A stretch of DNA of 43,530 bases from an uncultured Verrucomicrobiota bacterium. Lineage in GTDB: Bacteria; Verrucomicrobiota; Verrucomicrobiia; Limisphaerales; UBA9464. The notes under the pieces are model-generated. The model ran no database searches. It worked only from the letters and a program-made list of their open reading frames with translations, and had not been told where the DNA came from. The position numbers and the translations under genes were made by a program. This document shows positions 9,583 to 17,869 of this stretch, in pieces. Numbering within the stretch: the stretch's first letter is position 1; each line of letters starts with the position of its first letter. The stretch spans positions 1 to 43,530 of the forward strand of contig CAIVQH010000036.1 of the NCBI GenBank assembly GCA_903907995.1. Direction: 5' to 3'.

Positions 9583-10335
9583 TCATTGCCAGCGCCGCGA
9601 CTCCACCACCCGGGTGGTCAGGAAGAGGAAGAAAACGGTGCTGGTCACGTAAAACACGAGGTGCCGCGAGTCGATGACCCCGCGCGCGAAGTCGTCCATG
9701 TGCCGCATCAGCGACATGTGGTCGAAGGCGCGGCCGAGCGGGCCCTGACCGGGATCGGCCGCATTGGGCCGCAGGCTGATGACCCACAGGGCCACGCCCA
9801 TCAGGAAGCTCAGCACCGCCGCGATGATCTGGCTGCGCGTGAGCGCCGAGGCCAGGCAGCCCATCGAGAGGTAGAGTGAACCGATCAGCGTGAGCCCCAG
9901 GAAGGCGCCGGCCGTGGCGCGCGGTTCCAGATATTCCGGCTGGTGCGTGACCTGCCGGAGCACGAACAGCACCCCGAGCAGCGGGAGCCACGCGAGCAGG
10001 TAGAAGACGAGCGCACCCGCGAACTTCGCCAGCACCACCTGCCAGTCGCCGACGGGCGTCGTCATCAGCGCCTCGTAGGTGCCGGTCGCCTTTTCGGCGG
10101 CAAAACTGCGCATGGTGATCACCGGCGTGATCGGCAGCAGGATGATCCAGAAGAAATAGCTCTGGTAGAACATCTGCGTGACCGGGGCCTCGGTGACGCC
10201 GCCGTTCAGCTTCGTGATCATGTCCACAAGGCAGATGCCCGCTAGCAGCAGCACGACCGCAATGACGATGTAGCCGGTCAGCGACTTGAACGTGCCGCCC
10301 AGCTCGCGCCGGACCAATGTGAGAAAGACACTCAT
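9583..10335 (-). CDS. ABC-2 type permease, GldF-like
   Basis: The 250-residue protein is an integral membrane ABC-2 permease with about six hydrophobic segments, starting with LTGYIVIAVVLLLAGICLV and ending with a segment near VFYVTSTVFFLFLTTRVVE. The conserved MRSFAAEKATGTYEALMTTPV region, just after the second helix, is the usual ABC-2 coupling region (RSFAEEKRSGT-like) and contacts the ATPase. With the neighbouring ATPase it should form the exporter core; the cargo is unknown. The ATPase ends 124 bases upstream, a gap holding short degenerate repeats rich in CGCAATTC. The GldG-like gene follows after one base. Confidence 0.9.
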   Translation of the reverse strand: MSVFLTLVRRELGGTFKSLTGYIVIAVVLLLAGICLVDMITKLNGGVTEAPVTQMFYQSYFFWIILLPITPVITMRSFAAEKATGTYEALMTTPVGDWQVVLAKFAGALVFYLLAWLPLLGVLFVLRQVTHQPEYLEPRATAGAFLGLTLIGSLYLSMGCLASALTRSQIIAAVLSFLMGVALWVISLRPNAADPGQGPLGRAFDHMSLMRHMDDFARGVIDSRHLVFYVTSTVFFLFLTTRVVESRRWQ

Positions 10336-10459
10336 GCCTGTTTTGTCTCTCCGGAACGGAAAACTGGCCGCATACCGTCACGAAACCTCGAAACTGCCGC
10401 CCCGTCCCGGATCGCGCCCCCGCCCCGGCACTCGCCGATCGCAATTCGCAGTTCGCAAT

Positions 10460-11404
10460 TCACTGGTCCTCCTTCCGGCCCTTGGTCAGATGCACGAAAA
10501 TGTCCTCCAGCGAGTGCCGGTCACGGGTGAGCTCACGCAGCGTCCAGCCCCGGGTCCGCACCTGCTCAAAGACGATGGGCCGCAGGTCATGGCCGTTCTT
10601 CGGCGTGAGCGCCACGCGCATGAAGGCGCCGTCGATCGGCTCGATGTCCAGCCGCTCGATCTCCGGCAGATCGCGGAACGTCTCGCGCAGGTCGTTCGCC
10701 GGCGCGGCGATTTCGGCAATGACCTGCCCGTCGAGCTGGAGATGGCGCTCCAGGTTGTGCGCCGTGTCGGCGGCGATGATCCGGCCCTGATTGAGGATGA
10801 GCACCCGGGTGCAGACCATCTCCACCTCGCTGAGGATGTGGGTGGACAGCAGCACCGTGTGGTTCTCGGCCAGGCTCTTGATCAGCGCCCGCACCGCGCG
10901 GATCTGGTGCGGGTCGAGACCGATGGTCGGCTCGTCGAGAATGATCAGGTCGGGCTCATGCACGAGCGCATCGGCGAGGCCGACGCGCTGGCGGTAGCCC
11001 TTGGAAAGCTGGCCGATGATGCGGCGCTCGACGTCGCGCAGGCTGCACTGCTCGATGACGGTGTCCACGCGCTCGCGGCTGCGCCGCCAGCCGAGGCCCT
11101 TCAGCCGGGCACGAAACTTCAGGTATTCCCGCACCCGCATGTCCAGATGCAGCGGGTTGTGCTCCGGCATGTAGCCGATGCGCCGCCGCACCTCGTCGGT
11201 CTGGTGGAACACGTCGAAGCCCGCCACCCGTGCCGTGCCGCTCGTGGCGGGCAGGTAGCTGGCCAGGATGCGCATGGTGGTGGACTTCCCCGCGCCATTG
11301 GGTCCGAGAAAGCCGACGATCTCGCCCGGGGCGACGGAAAACGTCAGGCCATCCACGGCCGTGCGGCCGGGATAGCGCTTCGTGAGGTCTCGAACCTCGA
11401 TCAT
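10460..11404 (-). CDS. ABC transporter ATP-binding protein, GldA-like
   Basis: All nucleotide-binding motifs are present: Walker A GPNGAGKST, signature LSKGYRQRVG, Walker B LIILDEPTIGLD, and the H-loop LSTHIL. A C-terminal extension of about 90 residues (from around ILNQGRII) is the usual regulatory tail of DrrA/GldA-type exporters. It should power the adjacent permease. I place the start at ATG 11404 (MIEVRDLTKRYPGR, the family's usual opening); an ATG five codons upstream at 11419 is also possible. It is the first gene of the minus-strand operon that runs to 3017. The 217 bases to the divergent metallopeptidase gene should hold both promoters, but I could not pick a convincing -35/-10 pair. 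Confidence 0.93.
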   Translation of the reverse strand: MIEVRDLTKRYPGRTAVDGLTFSVAPGEIVGFLGPNGAGKSTTMRILASYLPATSGTARVAGFDVFHQTDEVRRRIGYMPEHNPLHLDMRVREYLKFRARLKGLGWRRSRERVDTVIEQCSLRDVERRIIGQLSKGYRQRVGLADALVHEPDLIILDEPTIGLDPHQIRAVRALIKSLAENHTVLLSTHILSEVEMVCTRVLILNQGRIIAADTAHNLERHLQLDGQVIAEIAAPANDLRETFRDLPEIERLDIEPIDGAFMRVALTPKNGHDLRPIVFEQVRTRGWTLRELTRDRHSLEDIFVHLTKGRKEDQ

Positions 11405-11621
11405 GGGGACGGATTCCATTTAAGACTGGCGGCGAGAATTAGCAGCTATTCCACCCCAATGTCGAATGGCGAAACCGACAGAAAGTTCCGCCGGAATCGG
11501 GGGATCGCGTCATTTCGCCTTGGACGGAGAAGTTTCGGAAAGGCTTCAATGCCGAAATGGCAGCCCCAAAGCCTCGGGACATCGGCTTGCCCCTCCCCGG
11601 TCGACCGGCTAATCACAGCCG

Positions 11622-12563
11622 ATGACGCCCGAGGTACCCGATCGTGACGACTGGTTTTCCGAGGAGCTTGGCTTTCCCCGTCCCGACTGGCAGGCCGTCT
11701 CAGGCTGGATGCAGGCACAGGTCGGACAGGCCGACCTCCACGCCTCCTGGCAGCAGGCGGCCCGGCACTGGCTCACGCGGCTGCGAAACGGTCTCGGCGG
11801 AAAGTATGCGATGGCGGAGAGCGCCCACTTTCACCTGCTTTCGGAGCTGGAGCTCTCCCAGCAGGATGAGCAGTTGAAGTTCCTGGAGACGATACGAATC
11901 CGCCTGCTGGATACACTCGGCGACATCGCCTGGGCACCAGGCACCGGAAAGCATGTCGTTTTGCGGTTCACGGAGCAGGACGATTATTTCGCCTACCTGT
12001 CCTATTTTTATCCCGATGGCAACTACGCGACGAGCGGCGGGGTGCTGCTATCCAGAGGGTACGTGCATGTAGCCTATCCTGCCGCGACTGCAAACTACGA
12101 ACGGGCGGTCCTGGCCCACGAGCTTACCCATAATCTGTTGTGTCATCTGCCATTGCCCCGCTGGCTGGACGAAATGTTGGCGATGCTGTTCCAGGCTCAG
12201 ATTGCCAACGGTGGCGCCCCGGCAATGAACGCCGAACTGGCTGAACAGCATTATGCTTTCTGGGATGCCTCGCGAATCCAGCAGTTCTGGCGGGGGGAGC
12301 TGTTTCGGACGGAGGAGGGCCAGGAGCTGTCTTACGGTCTCGCAGGGGTACTGCAGGTACTGATCCTGACCGACCTTCGCCCGTCTCCCGAGAAATTCCG
12401 CCGCTTCGTGCTTCGCGCCAAGTGGCACGATGCCGGCGCCCTCGCCGCGCGGGAAGAACTGGGTATCAAACTCGGCGATCTCGTGGGACGCTTTTTGGGG
12501 TCGGGCGATTGGTCACCTGCCGAACCACTCTGGCCAGGGAAAAGCGAGGCAGTTCCGGGCTGA
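11622..12563 (+). CDS. HExxH zinc metallopeptidase-like protein
   Basis: The 313-residue protein carries HELTH (His166, Glu167, His170), with a following Glu in RWLDEMLAM (Glu184). This HExxH plus downstream Glu spacing is the gluzincin/peptidase MA-like pattern: the two His and the second Glu would bind zinc and Glu167 would activate water. No signal peptide or membrane helix is seen, so it is probably cytoplasmic. The N-terminal 100 residues are helical and rich in Gln, Leu and Trp and match nothing I know. It is the only plus-strand gene between 637 and 21999, divergent from the ABC operon and converging on uvrC with 24 bases between the stops. The substrate is unknown. Confidence 0.7.
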   Translation: MTPEVPDRDDWFSEELGFPRPDWQAVSGWMQAQVGQADLHASWQQAARHWLTRLRNGLGGKYAMAESAHFHLLSELELSQQDEQLKFLETIRIRLLDTLGDIAWAPGTGKHVVLRFTEQDDYFAYLSYFYPDGNYATSGGVLLSRGYVHVAYPAATANYERAVLAHELTHNLLCHLPLPRWLDEMLAMLFQAQIANGGAPAMNAELAEQHYAFWDASRIQQFWRGELFRTEEGQELSYGLAGVLQVLILTDLRPSPEKFRRFVLRAKWHDAGALAAREELGIKLGDLVGRFLGSGDWSPAEPLWPGKSEAVPG

Positions 12564-12587
12564 AACCAGCTTCGCCTCATCGGTTAC

Positions 12588-14183
12588 TCAGCCGGAGGGC
12601 AATGCAGCCGCCCGCGCCGCGAGGAAGGTCTTCAATTCCTGCGCGGCCTTGCCCCCGAAACCGGACACTTCGGCGATTTCTTCCACGCTGGCCAGCCTTA
12701 GACGCTGCACTGAGCCGAACTTCTTCAACAAAGCCTGCTTCCGGGCCTCGCCGATGCCGGGAAACTCATCCAGCAGGCTCTCGCTGATCTTTTTGAGGCG
12801 GAGCTGCGCGTTGTAGGTGTTGGCGAAGCGGTGTGACTCGTCGCGCACGCGCTGGAGCAGCTTCACCGCGTTGTGATCCAGGCCCAGGACCAGCGGCTCG
12901 CTCAGGCCCGGCCGGTAGATTTCCTCATTCTCCTTTGCCAGTCCGATGACCGGCAGGTGGCTGAGGCCCAGTTTGGCCAGCTCCTCACATGCCGCGTTGA
13001 GCTGCCCCTTGCCCCCATCGATGAGGATCAAATCGGGCAGCTTAGGAGCCACCGGCGGTTGCGGCACCCATGGCGCATCGGTCGGGCTCTGACCGACTGG
13101 CTCACTGACCGACTGGCTTACTTCCCCAACTTCCACCTCCCGCTTCAGCCGCGAATAGCGCCGCCGGATGGTCTCCGCCATGCACGCAAAGTCATTCTGC
13201 TCGGTCACCGACTTCATCTTGAAGCGGCGGTAATTCGTCCGGTCCGGCCGGCCGTGCCAGAAGCTCACCATGGAGGCCACCATGAACGTGCCGCTGATGT
13301 TCGAGATGTCGAACCCCTCGATGCGCTCGGGCGGCTTCGGCAGCCCGAGCACCCGGCCCAGCTCACGCATGTCCGACTCGGTGTTCAGCGCGACGGGCAG
13401 CTTGTAGGGGATGCGCTCGAACTTCTCGGTGTTCTGCGTCGTGCGGCGCATGTCCTCCAGCGCGTCGCGGAGCTGCGCGGCCTTCTCAAACTCCAGGTTG
13501 AGGGCCGCCTTCTTCATCTCCGCCTCCAGCTCACCCTTCAGCTCCTCGGTCTGGCCCTGCAGGAACTCGATGCCGGCCTGCACCTGCGCGAGGTACTGCT
13601 CGCGCGTGACGTTGGCGATGCAGGGCGCGGTGCAGTGCTGCAGGTTGCCGTAGAGGCAGTGCTTGTAGTCGCTCTCGTTCGGCGTCAGCGGCCGGCAGCC
13701 GCGCAGATGGAACCGGCGGCGCATGAGCGTGAGCGCGCGGCGCACCGACCCGCTATGCGCAAACGGCCCGAAATAGACACACCCATCATCCTTCCGCAGG
13801 CGCGTGAGCGTGAAGCGCGGGATGGGGTCGTTCAGGTTCACCTTCAGCAGCAGGAACCGCTTGTCGTCGCGGAAATCGATGTTGAAGCGCGGCTTGAACT
13901 CCTTGATGAGCTTGCCCTCCAGCAGCAGCGCCTCGGCCTCCGACTTCACGGTGTGCCAGTCGAAGTCGTGGATGGCCTCGACGAGCGCGTTGAACTTGAG
14001 ATCCCAACCCATGCGCCGGGACGCATGGAAATATTGGGACACCCGGTTCCGCAAATCGCGGGCCTTGCCCACGTAGATGACCGTGCCAAAGCGGTCCTTG
14101 TGCAGGTAAACACCGGGGCGGTGCGGTACCTGCGAAAGCTTGTCGCGGATATGGTCGGTGACGGGCACGTAAAGGAGCGCCAA
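12588..14183 (-). CDS. uvrC: UvrC, excinuclease ABC subunit C
   Basis: UvrC makes the two incisions around bulky DNA lesions in nucleotide excision repair, with UvrA and UvrB. The N-terminal GIY-YIG domain (3' incision) is at about residues 23-52 (PGVYLHKD, VIYVGKARDLRNRV). A UVR/UvrB-contact region follows at about 215-250. The RNase H-like 5' nuclease keeps its triad: Asp292 in FDISN, Asp389 in LIDGGKGQL, His451 in DESHRFA. A tandem helix-hairpin-helix ends the protein. At 531 residues it is shorter than the usual 600 or so. A proline-rich linker at about 356-380 separates nuclease parts. The frame opens with TTG at 14183; the true start may be slightly downstream. The HicB-like gene ends 59 bases upstream. 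Confidence 0.95.
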   Translation of the reverse strand: MALLYVPVTDHIRDKLSQVPHRPGVYLHKDRFGTVIYVGKARDLRNRVSQYFHASRRMGWDLKFNALVEAIHDFDWHTVKSEAEALLLEGKLIKEFKPRFNIDFRDDKRFLLLKVNLNDPIPRFTLTRLRKDDGCVYFGPFAHSGSVRRALTLMRRRFHLRGCRPLTPNESDYKHCLYGNLQHCTAPCIANVTREQYLAQVQAGIEFLQGQTEELKGELEAEMKKAALNLEFEKAAQLRDALEDMRRTTQNTEKFERIPYKLPVALNTESDMRELGRVLGLPKPPERIEGFDISNISGTFMVASMVSFWHGRPDRTNYRRFKMKSVTEQNDFACMAETIRRRYSRLKREVEVGEVSQSVSEPVGQSPTDAPWVPQPPVAPKLPDLILIDGGKGQLNAACEELAKLGLSHLPVIGLAKENEEIYRPGLSEPLVLGLDHNAVKLLQRVRDESHRFANTYNAQLRLKKISESLLDEFPGIGEARKQALLKKFGSVQRLRLASVEEIAEVSGFGGKAAQELKTFLAARAAALPSG

Positions 14184-14242
14184 CTTCGGCCCTGCGCGCT
14201 TTCAGCGCAAGTTTGACCGGGCTAAAGCGGGCGGCCGCCTGC

Positions 14243-14590
14243 CTAGCCGGCCACCAGTTTCCGCGTCGGATACGCCTTCAGGCTTTCGCCACTCGTCCCG
14301 GCCTGGAGCGCGAGCCGTTGAGGCACAGCCGGCTGGAGCCGCAGCAATACCTTCCCGCTGAACTTTTTCCCCGCAGTTGCCGGCAGCAGACGATGCCCTT
14401 CGCGCTCCATCAGTTCGATGATTTCCTCGGCCGCCTGGCACAGCTCGGCATAGACCTTCGCCTCGACGGGACCGTGAACGCCACCAAACATGAGTCCCGG
14501 GCAGGTGCCTACGAAGCAACGGTCCTCGTCGCTCCATTCGACAATCTTCACGTAACGTGCGGCCTTGGCCTTCAGTTCAGTCGTGTTCAT
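14243..14590 (-). CDS. HicB-like protein without a HicA partner
   Basis: The 115-residue product has a HicB-type partial RNase H fold in its first 65 residues (YVKIVEWSDEDRCFVGTCPGL, then AAEEIIELMEREG), followed by a segment (SGKVLLRLQPAVPQRLALQA, then GESLKAY) like the ribbon-helix-helix domain of longer HicB antitoxins. HicB normally neutralises the mRNA interferase HicA and represses its own operon. No small HicA frame is seen on either side: uvrC follows after 59 bases and the SGNH gene precedes by 57. It may be a lone regulator, or an antitoxin remnant whose toxin has been lost. The RHH segment is somewhat degenerate compared with the usual pattern. Confidence 0.75.
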   Translation of the reverse strand: MNTTELKAKAARYVKIVEWSDEDRCFVGTCPGLMFGGVHGPVEAKVYAELCQAAEEIIELMEREGHRLLPATAGKKFSGKVLLRLQPAVPQRLALQAGTSGESLKAYPTRKLVAG

Positions 14591-14647
14591 GGCGCATTGC
14601 TTCCAAGGCTCGGTGGGCCTGAACGCTCCGACACTAGCGCCTAGAGC

Positions 14648-16276
14648 CTAGAGCCCCTCAAAGCCACCCGCGAACCGGAGCCGATAAAGACCGATCGGCG
14701 CATCATCGAACACTTCCACAGCCATCTTCTGCTGGATCAGCGTGGGGTCATCCAGGATCGGGGTCCAGGGGGCGGCCGGGTCCATGGAGACGCGCTGTTC
14801 CGGCTGCCAGCCCGGCAGCCAGGCCGGCCATTGGAGCTGGCGTACCGCCCCGCGACCGAATGTGAACTCCACGACCGGGCCCCGGTAGGTGGCGGCGTAG
14901 CGTTCGGCTGGCGAATACACGCGCACCGCCCGGATGGCCGGGGTTCCGGACCCGGTTGCGTTCAGCAGCAGCAGATGAAAGCCGTCGGCCAGATTCTGGG
15001 CGACTGTGATGACCGATTCGATCCGATCATCCGCCGGCGGGGTGGCGTAAACCGTGTCCGTGCCAAGCGGCACCGCATCCCAGGAGACCGTGAAGCCGGG
15101 CACCGAATATTGCAGTGACCAGTCTTCGGGATGCAGCACCACCCGGCCGGAATTGGAGCGGAAGATCATGGTATTCGTGCCCACGCCGTCATCCCCGGTC
15201 AGGCTGCCATGCAGCGCAAAGGCGAAGCCGTTGTTGCCGAGGGCCGCGGTCACCGTCAGTTCCCAATGCTCGGCTTGCAGTTTGGCGGCAGAATCAACCC
15301 GTAACAGGGCGGGAAAGCCAGAGCCGCCGAAAGACGTGGTGCGAGTAAACACCCAGTTGTTCGTCAGGGCCGAGGGCCGTTGACCGTCAATTTCCGCGGT
15401 GAGCGGAATGGACTGTCCCGGCCCCATGATGACGTCCACCCGGCTGCCGATGAAAGGCACCGCCAGCGCCCCGTTGAGCCAGTTGATCTGGTCGCCCACA
15501 CGATAGGTATGAACGCCCTGCGAATTGTACGGGTCCGGTGAAACGAAGCCGTCACGCGGTGCCAGGTAGGGGCGGATGATGTCGGCCATCAGCTGCCGGC
15601 CATCCGCGTTGGGGTGGATCACGTCCTGGAGCAGGTTGGTGCGGGATGTCCGGTTGGTACGCAGATAGGCCTCCCACGGTGTGCGCACATCCACCAGGCA
15701 GTCGCCATAGCGGGCCGCCGCGTTGGGCAGGAAAACGAAGCTGTGCCAGTTCACGTTCGTCGGTGTCAGGGGGGAGGCGGGTTGCGGTTCACCGGGCTCG
15801 CCATCCCAGCTGGCATAGTGGTCGTTCTGCCACATGACATCGGCGCAGGTTCGCAGGTGGATGTTCTGCTGGAACTGCTCATGGGCCTGTTCCGGACCGT
15901 AGGCCTGGAAGATGATCAGGTCAGGCTGGAAGGGATACAGGTCCGACTCCGCGTCGCGGAGCAGCATGTCCACCGTGTGCCCGTTGATGGCGCGGTTCTG
16001 GATGATCAGGTTGGCATTCGGGTAGCTGTACCAGATCGACTGCGCGACCTGCACCCACCAGTCTAGCAGGGTGATCGACTGTCCGTAAAAAAGTATCCGC
16101 ACGGTGTTGCGATGCTCCGGGGTGCTTGTGTTCAGGAGCGTCATCGTCCGGCGAAGGTGCTCAATTTGTCGCGGATCGGGGGCAAACGATGGCAAAGCTC
16201 CCAGGTCGGCGAAGGCAGGAATCAGCAAAACGATCCAAAGCAGGGAGAAAAATGAAGTCTTGGTCAGTCTAGTCAT
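14648..16276 (-). CDS. secreted SGNH/GDSL-type hydrolase with C-terminal beta domain
   Basis: From ATG 16276, preceded by an AAAGGCGG ribosome binding site, the 542-residue product starts with a signal peptide (hydrophobic stretch FFSLLWIVLLIPAFA). The N-terminal domain of about 240 residues has the SGNH blocks: nucleophile Ser67 in FYGQSIT (GQS instead of the common GDS), Gly/Asn near RAINGH, and Asp218/His221 in DVIHPN. Such enzymes hydrolyse carbohydrate esters or lipids. The remaining 300 residues look beta-rich, with conserved Trp-rich segments, and may bind carbohydrate. The substrate is unknown. It follows gmhA by 40 bases. An alternative start nine codons upstream is less likely because it puts extra charged residues before the signal peptide. 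Confidence 0.8.
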   Translation of the reverse strand: MTRLTKTSFFSLLWIVLLIPAFADLGALPSFAPDPRQIEHLRRTMTLLNTSTPEHRNTVRILFYGQSITLLDWWVQVAQSIWYSYPNANLIIQNRAINGHTVDMLLRDAESDLYPFQPDLIIFQAYGPEQAHEQFQQNIHLRTCADVMWQNDHYASWDGEPGEPQPASPLTPTNVNWHSFVFLPNAAARYGDCLVDVRTPWEAYLRTNRTSRTNLLQDVIHPNADGRQLMADIIRPYLAPRDGFVSPDPYNSQGVHTYRVGDQINWLNGALAVPFIGSRVDVIMGPGQSIPLTAEIDGQRPSALTNNWVFTRTTSFGGSGFPALLRVDSAAKLQAEHWELTVTAALGNNGFAFALHGSLTGDDGVGTNTMIFRSNSGRVVLHPEDWSLQYSVPGFTVSWDAVPLGTDTVYATPPADDRIESVITVAQNLADGFHLLLLNATGSGTPAIRAVRVYSPAERYAATYRGPVVEFTFGRGAVRQLQWPAWLPGWQPEQRVSMDPAAPWTPILDDPTLIQQKMAVEVFDDAPIGLYRLRFAGGFEGL

Positions 16277-16316
16277 ACCGCCTTTCGTTCGACTGCAGAC
16301 CAACTCTCCCTGAAAT

Positions 16317-16889
16317 TCACGAATTTACCAGCGCCGGGTTTTCCCAGAAGGCGTAGCACAGGATGTGCAGGATGTGCATGTGGACATCCTCCACGCGCCC
16401 GTAGTGGGTGTCGCCCACGACGATCACCTGGTCGCCCAGCTCGGCCAGGCGGCCGCGCTTCGCCCCGACCAGGACGATGGTTTTCACGCCTTTCGTGCGG
16501 GCATATTCGAAGGCCGTCACCAGGTTCGGCGAATTGCCGCTGACACTCGCGGCGATCAGCACGTCGCCGGGGCGGGCGTAGTTGGCCAGCTGCCGGGAAA
16601 AGATCTCGTCGTAGCGGTAGTCGTTTCCCAGCGCCGTGATCCAGGGCGTGTTGTCCGTGAGCGAGAGGACCCGGAACCGGCGGGGCATCACGTCGCTGGC
16701 ACCCTTGCCGAGATCGACCGCGAAATGGCTGGCATTGGCCGCGCTGCCGCCGTTGCCGATGGCGAACACCTGCGCGTCACGCTTCCAGGCGTCCCGCAGG
16801 GTTTCCACGAGCGGCGCGAGTTCGGCCGGGTTGAGGGAATTGACCGCACGCGTTTGCGCGGCCAGGTAATCGGCGATCCATTGCTGCAT
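16317..16889 (-). CDS. gmhA: SIS-domain sedoheptulose-7-phosphate isomerase, GmhA-like
   Basis: The 190-residue protein has the single SIS domain of GmhA, which isomerises sedoheptulose 7-phosphate to D-glycero-D-manno-heptose 7-phosphate at the start of ADP-heptose synthesis for lipopolysaccharide cores. Visible motifs are GNGGSAANASHFA, SLTDNTPWITALGND, SVSGNSPN, and the metal-binding His-rich end EDVHMHILHILCY. The start is set at ATG 16889 rather than the TTG six bases upstream. The ROK kinase gene ends 18 bases upstream and the SGNH hydrolase starts 40 bases downstream. A kinase next to gmhA suggests that this ROK protein acts on the isomerase product or a related sugar, but that is inference. 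Confidence 0.93.
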   Translation of the reverse strand: MQQWIADYLAAQTRAVNSLNPAELAPLVETLRDAWKRDAQVFAIGNGGSAANASHFAVDLGKGASDVMPRRFRVLSLTDNTPWITALGNDYRYDEIFSRQLANYARPGDVLIAASVSGNSPNLVTAFEYARTKGVKTIVLVGAKRGRLAELGDQVIVVGDTHYGRVEDVHMHILHILCYAFWENPALVNS

Positions 16890-16907
16890 GGGCAAAGCCT
16901 GCCCGGC

Positions 16908-17834
16908 TCAGCCGCCCGCGTCGAGCCGAGTTGCGGCCAGGGTGAGCGCCCCGATGGGGACCGAGTCCTCGCCCAGGCCGGCCAGCCGGATGTCCGGCCC
17001 CGGCTGGAACGAGTCCATCACATAGCGCGGCAGCGCCGCGGCGATGGCCGCACGCAGTGGTTCGCCCACCAGCGACAGGCCGCCCCCCACGACAATGACC
17101 TGCGGATGAAACAGCTGGACCACGTGCGACAGCGCGAAGGCCAGATCATCGGCCACCTCCGCCAGAATGCCCTGCGCCGCGGCATCGCCCCCGGCAATCG
17201 CCCCGGCCAAAAAACGGGCCTCGCCCGAAGTCGCGCCGCCGGCCAACCGAGCGAGCGGGCCATCCGGGTTCGCTGCGATGGCGGCGCGCAACCGGCGGTC
17301 CACCGCCCAGCCCGAGCAATGCTCCTCCAGAATCGTTCCCGCACGGTCCAGGCGCAGATGGCCGATCTCGGCTTCGCCGGGCTTGGCCCCGTGATAGAGC
17401 CTTCCGTCCGCCACCAAGCCGCCGCCGACGCCGCTGCCCATGTTGATCCAGAACACCGGGTTGCGGCCGCATCCCGCGCCGTGAACCGCCTCGCCGAGCG
17501 CGGCGACATTGGCGTCGTTGTCCACAAACACCGGCAGCCCCGACCGTGAGCGCAGCCATTCGCCCAGCCCGAAGTCATGCCAGCCGGCAATCTGGTGCGA
17601 GCAGCAGATCTGCCCGGTCTGCCAGTCCACCGGCCCGCCGAAACCGACGCCGATGGCGGCGGGCGCATGCGCCTGGATGAGCGCGGGCAGGGCCTCGGCG
17701 ATCCGCTGGCGGATGCCTTCGCCCCCGCTCGCCCGGTCCACCGTGAAACGAAGACGTTCGGTGATGCGGCCGGACGCATCGCCCGCGACCAGTTGCAGCT
17801 TGGTGCCGCCGATTTCAATGCCCAGAAGGTTCAT
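16908..17834 (-). CDS. ROK-family sugar kinase
   Basis: The 308-residue product begins MNLLGIEIGGTKLQLVAGD, the phosphate-1 loop of ROK kinases. It has GFGGPVDW, the catalytic Asp107 in VDNDANVAALGE, WINMGSGVGGG, and EIGH at about 156-159. The zinc motif usual after EIGH (CxCGxxGCxE) is mostly gone: only one Cys remains (EEHCSGWAVDRR), so zinc binding is unlikely. ROK kinases phosphorylate hexoses or related sugars. Start 17834 is chosen because the longer frame would overlap the redoxin gene and adds no conserved residues. The 12 to 18-base gap to gmhA suggests one operon. The exact sugar is unknown. Confidence 0.85.
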   Translation of the reverse strand: MNLLGIEIGGTKLQLVAGDASGRITERLRFTVDRASGGEGIRQRIAEALPALIQAHAPAAIGVGFGGPVDWQTGQICCSHQIAGWHDFGLGEWLRSRSGLPVFVDNDANVAALGEAVHGAGCGRNPVFWINMGSGVGGGLVADGRLYHGAKPGEAEIGHLRLDRAGTILEEHCSGWAVDRRLRAAIAANPDGPLARLAGGATSGEARFLAGAIAGGDAAAQGILAEVADDLAFALSHVVQLFHPQVIVVGGGLSLVGEPLRAAIAAALPRYVMDSFQPGPDIRLAGLGEDSVPIGALTLAATRLDAGG

Positions 17835-17869
17835 GCCGGAAGAAACGGGAACGGAAAACGGAGGACCGC

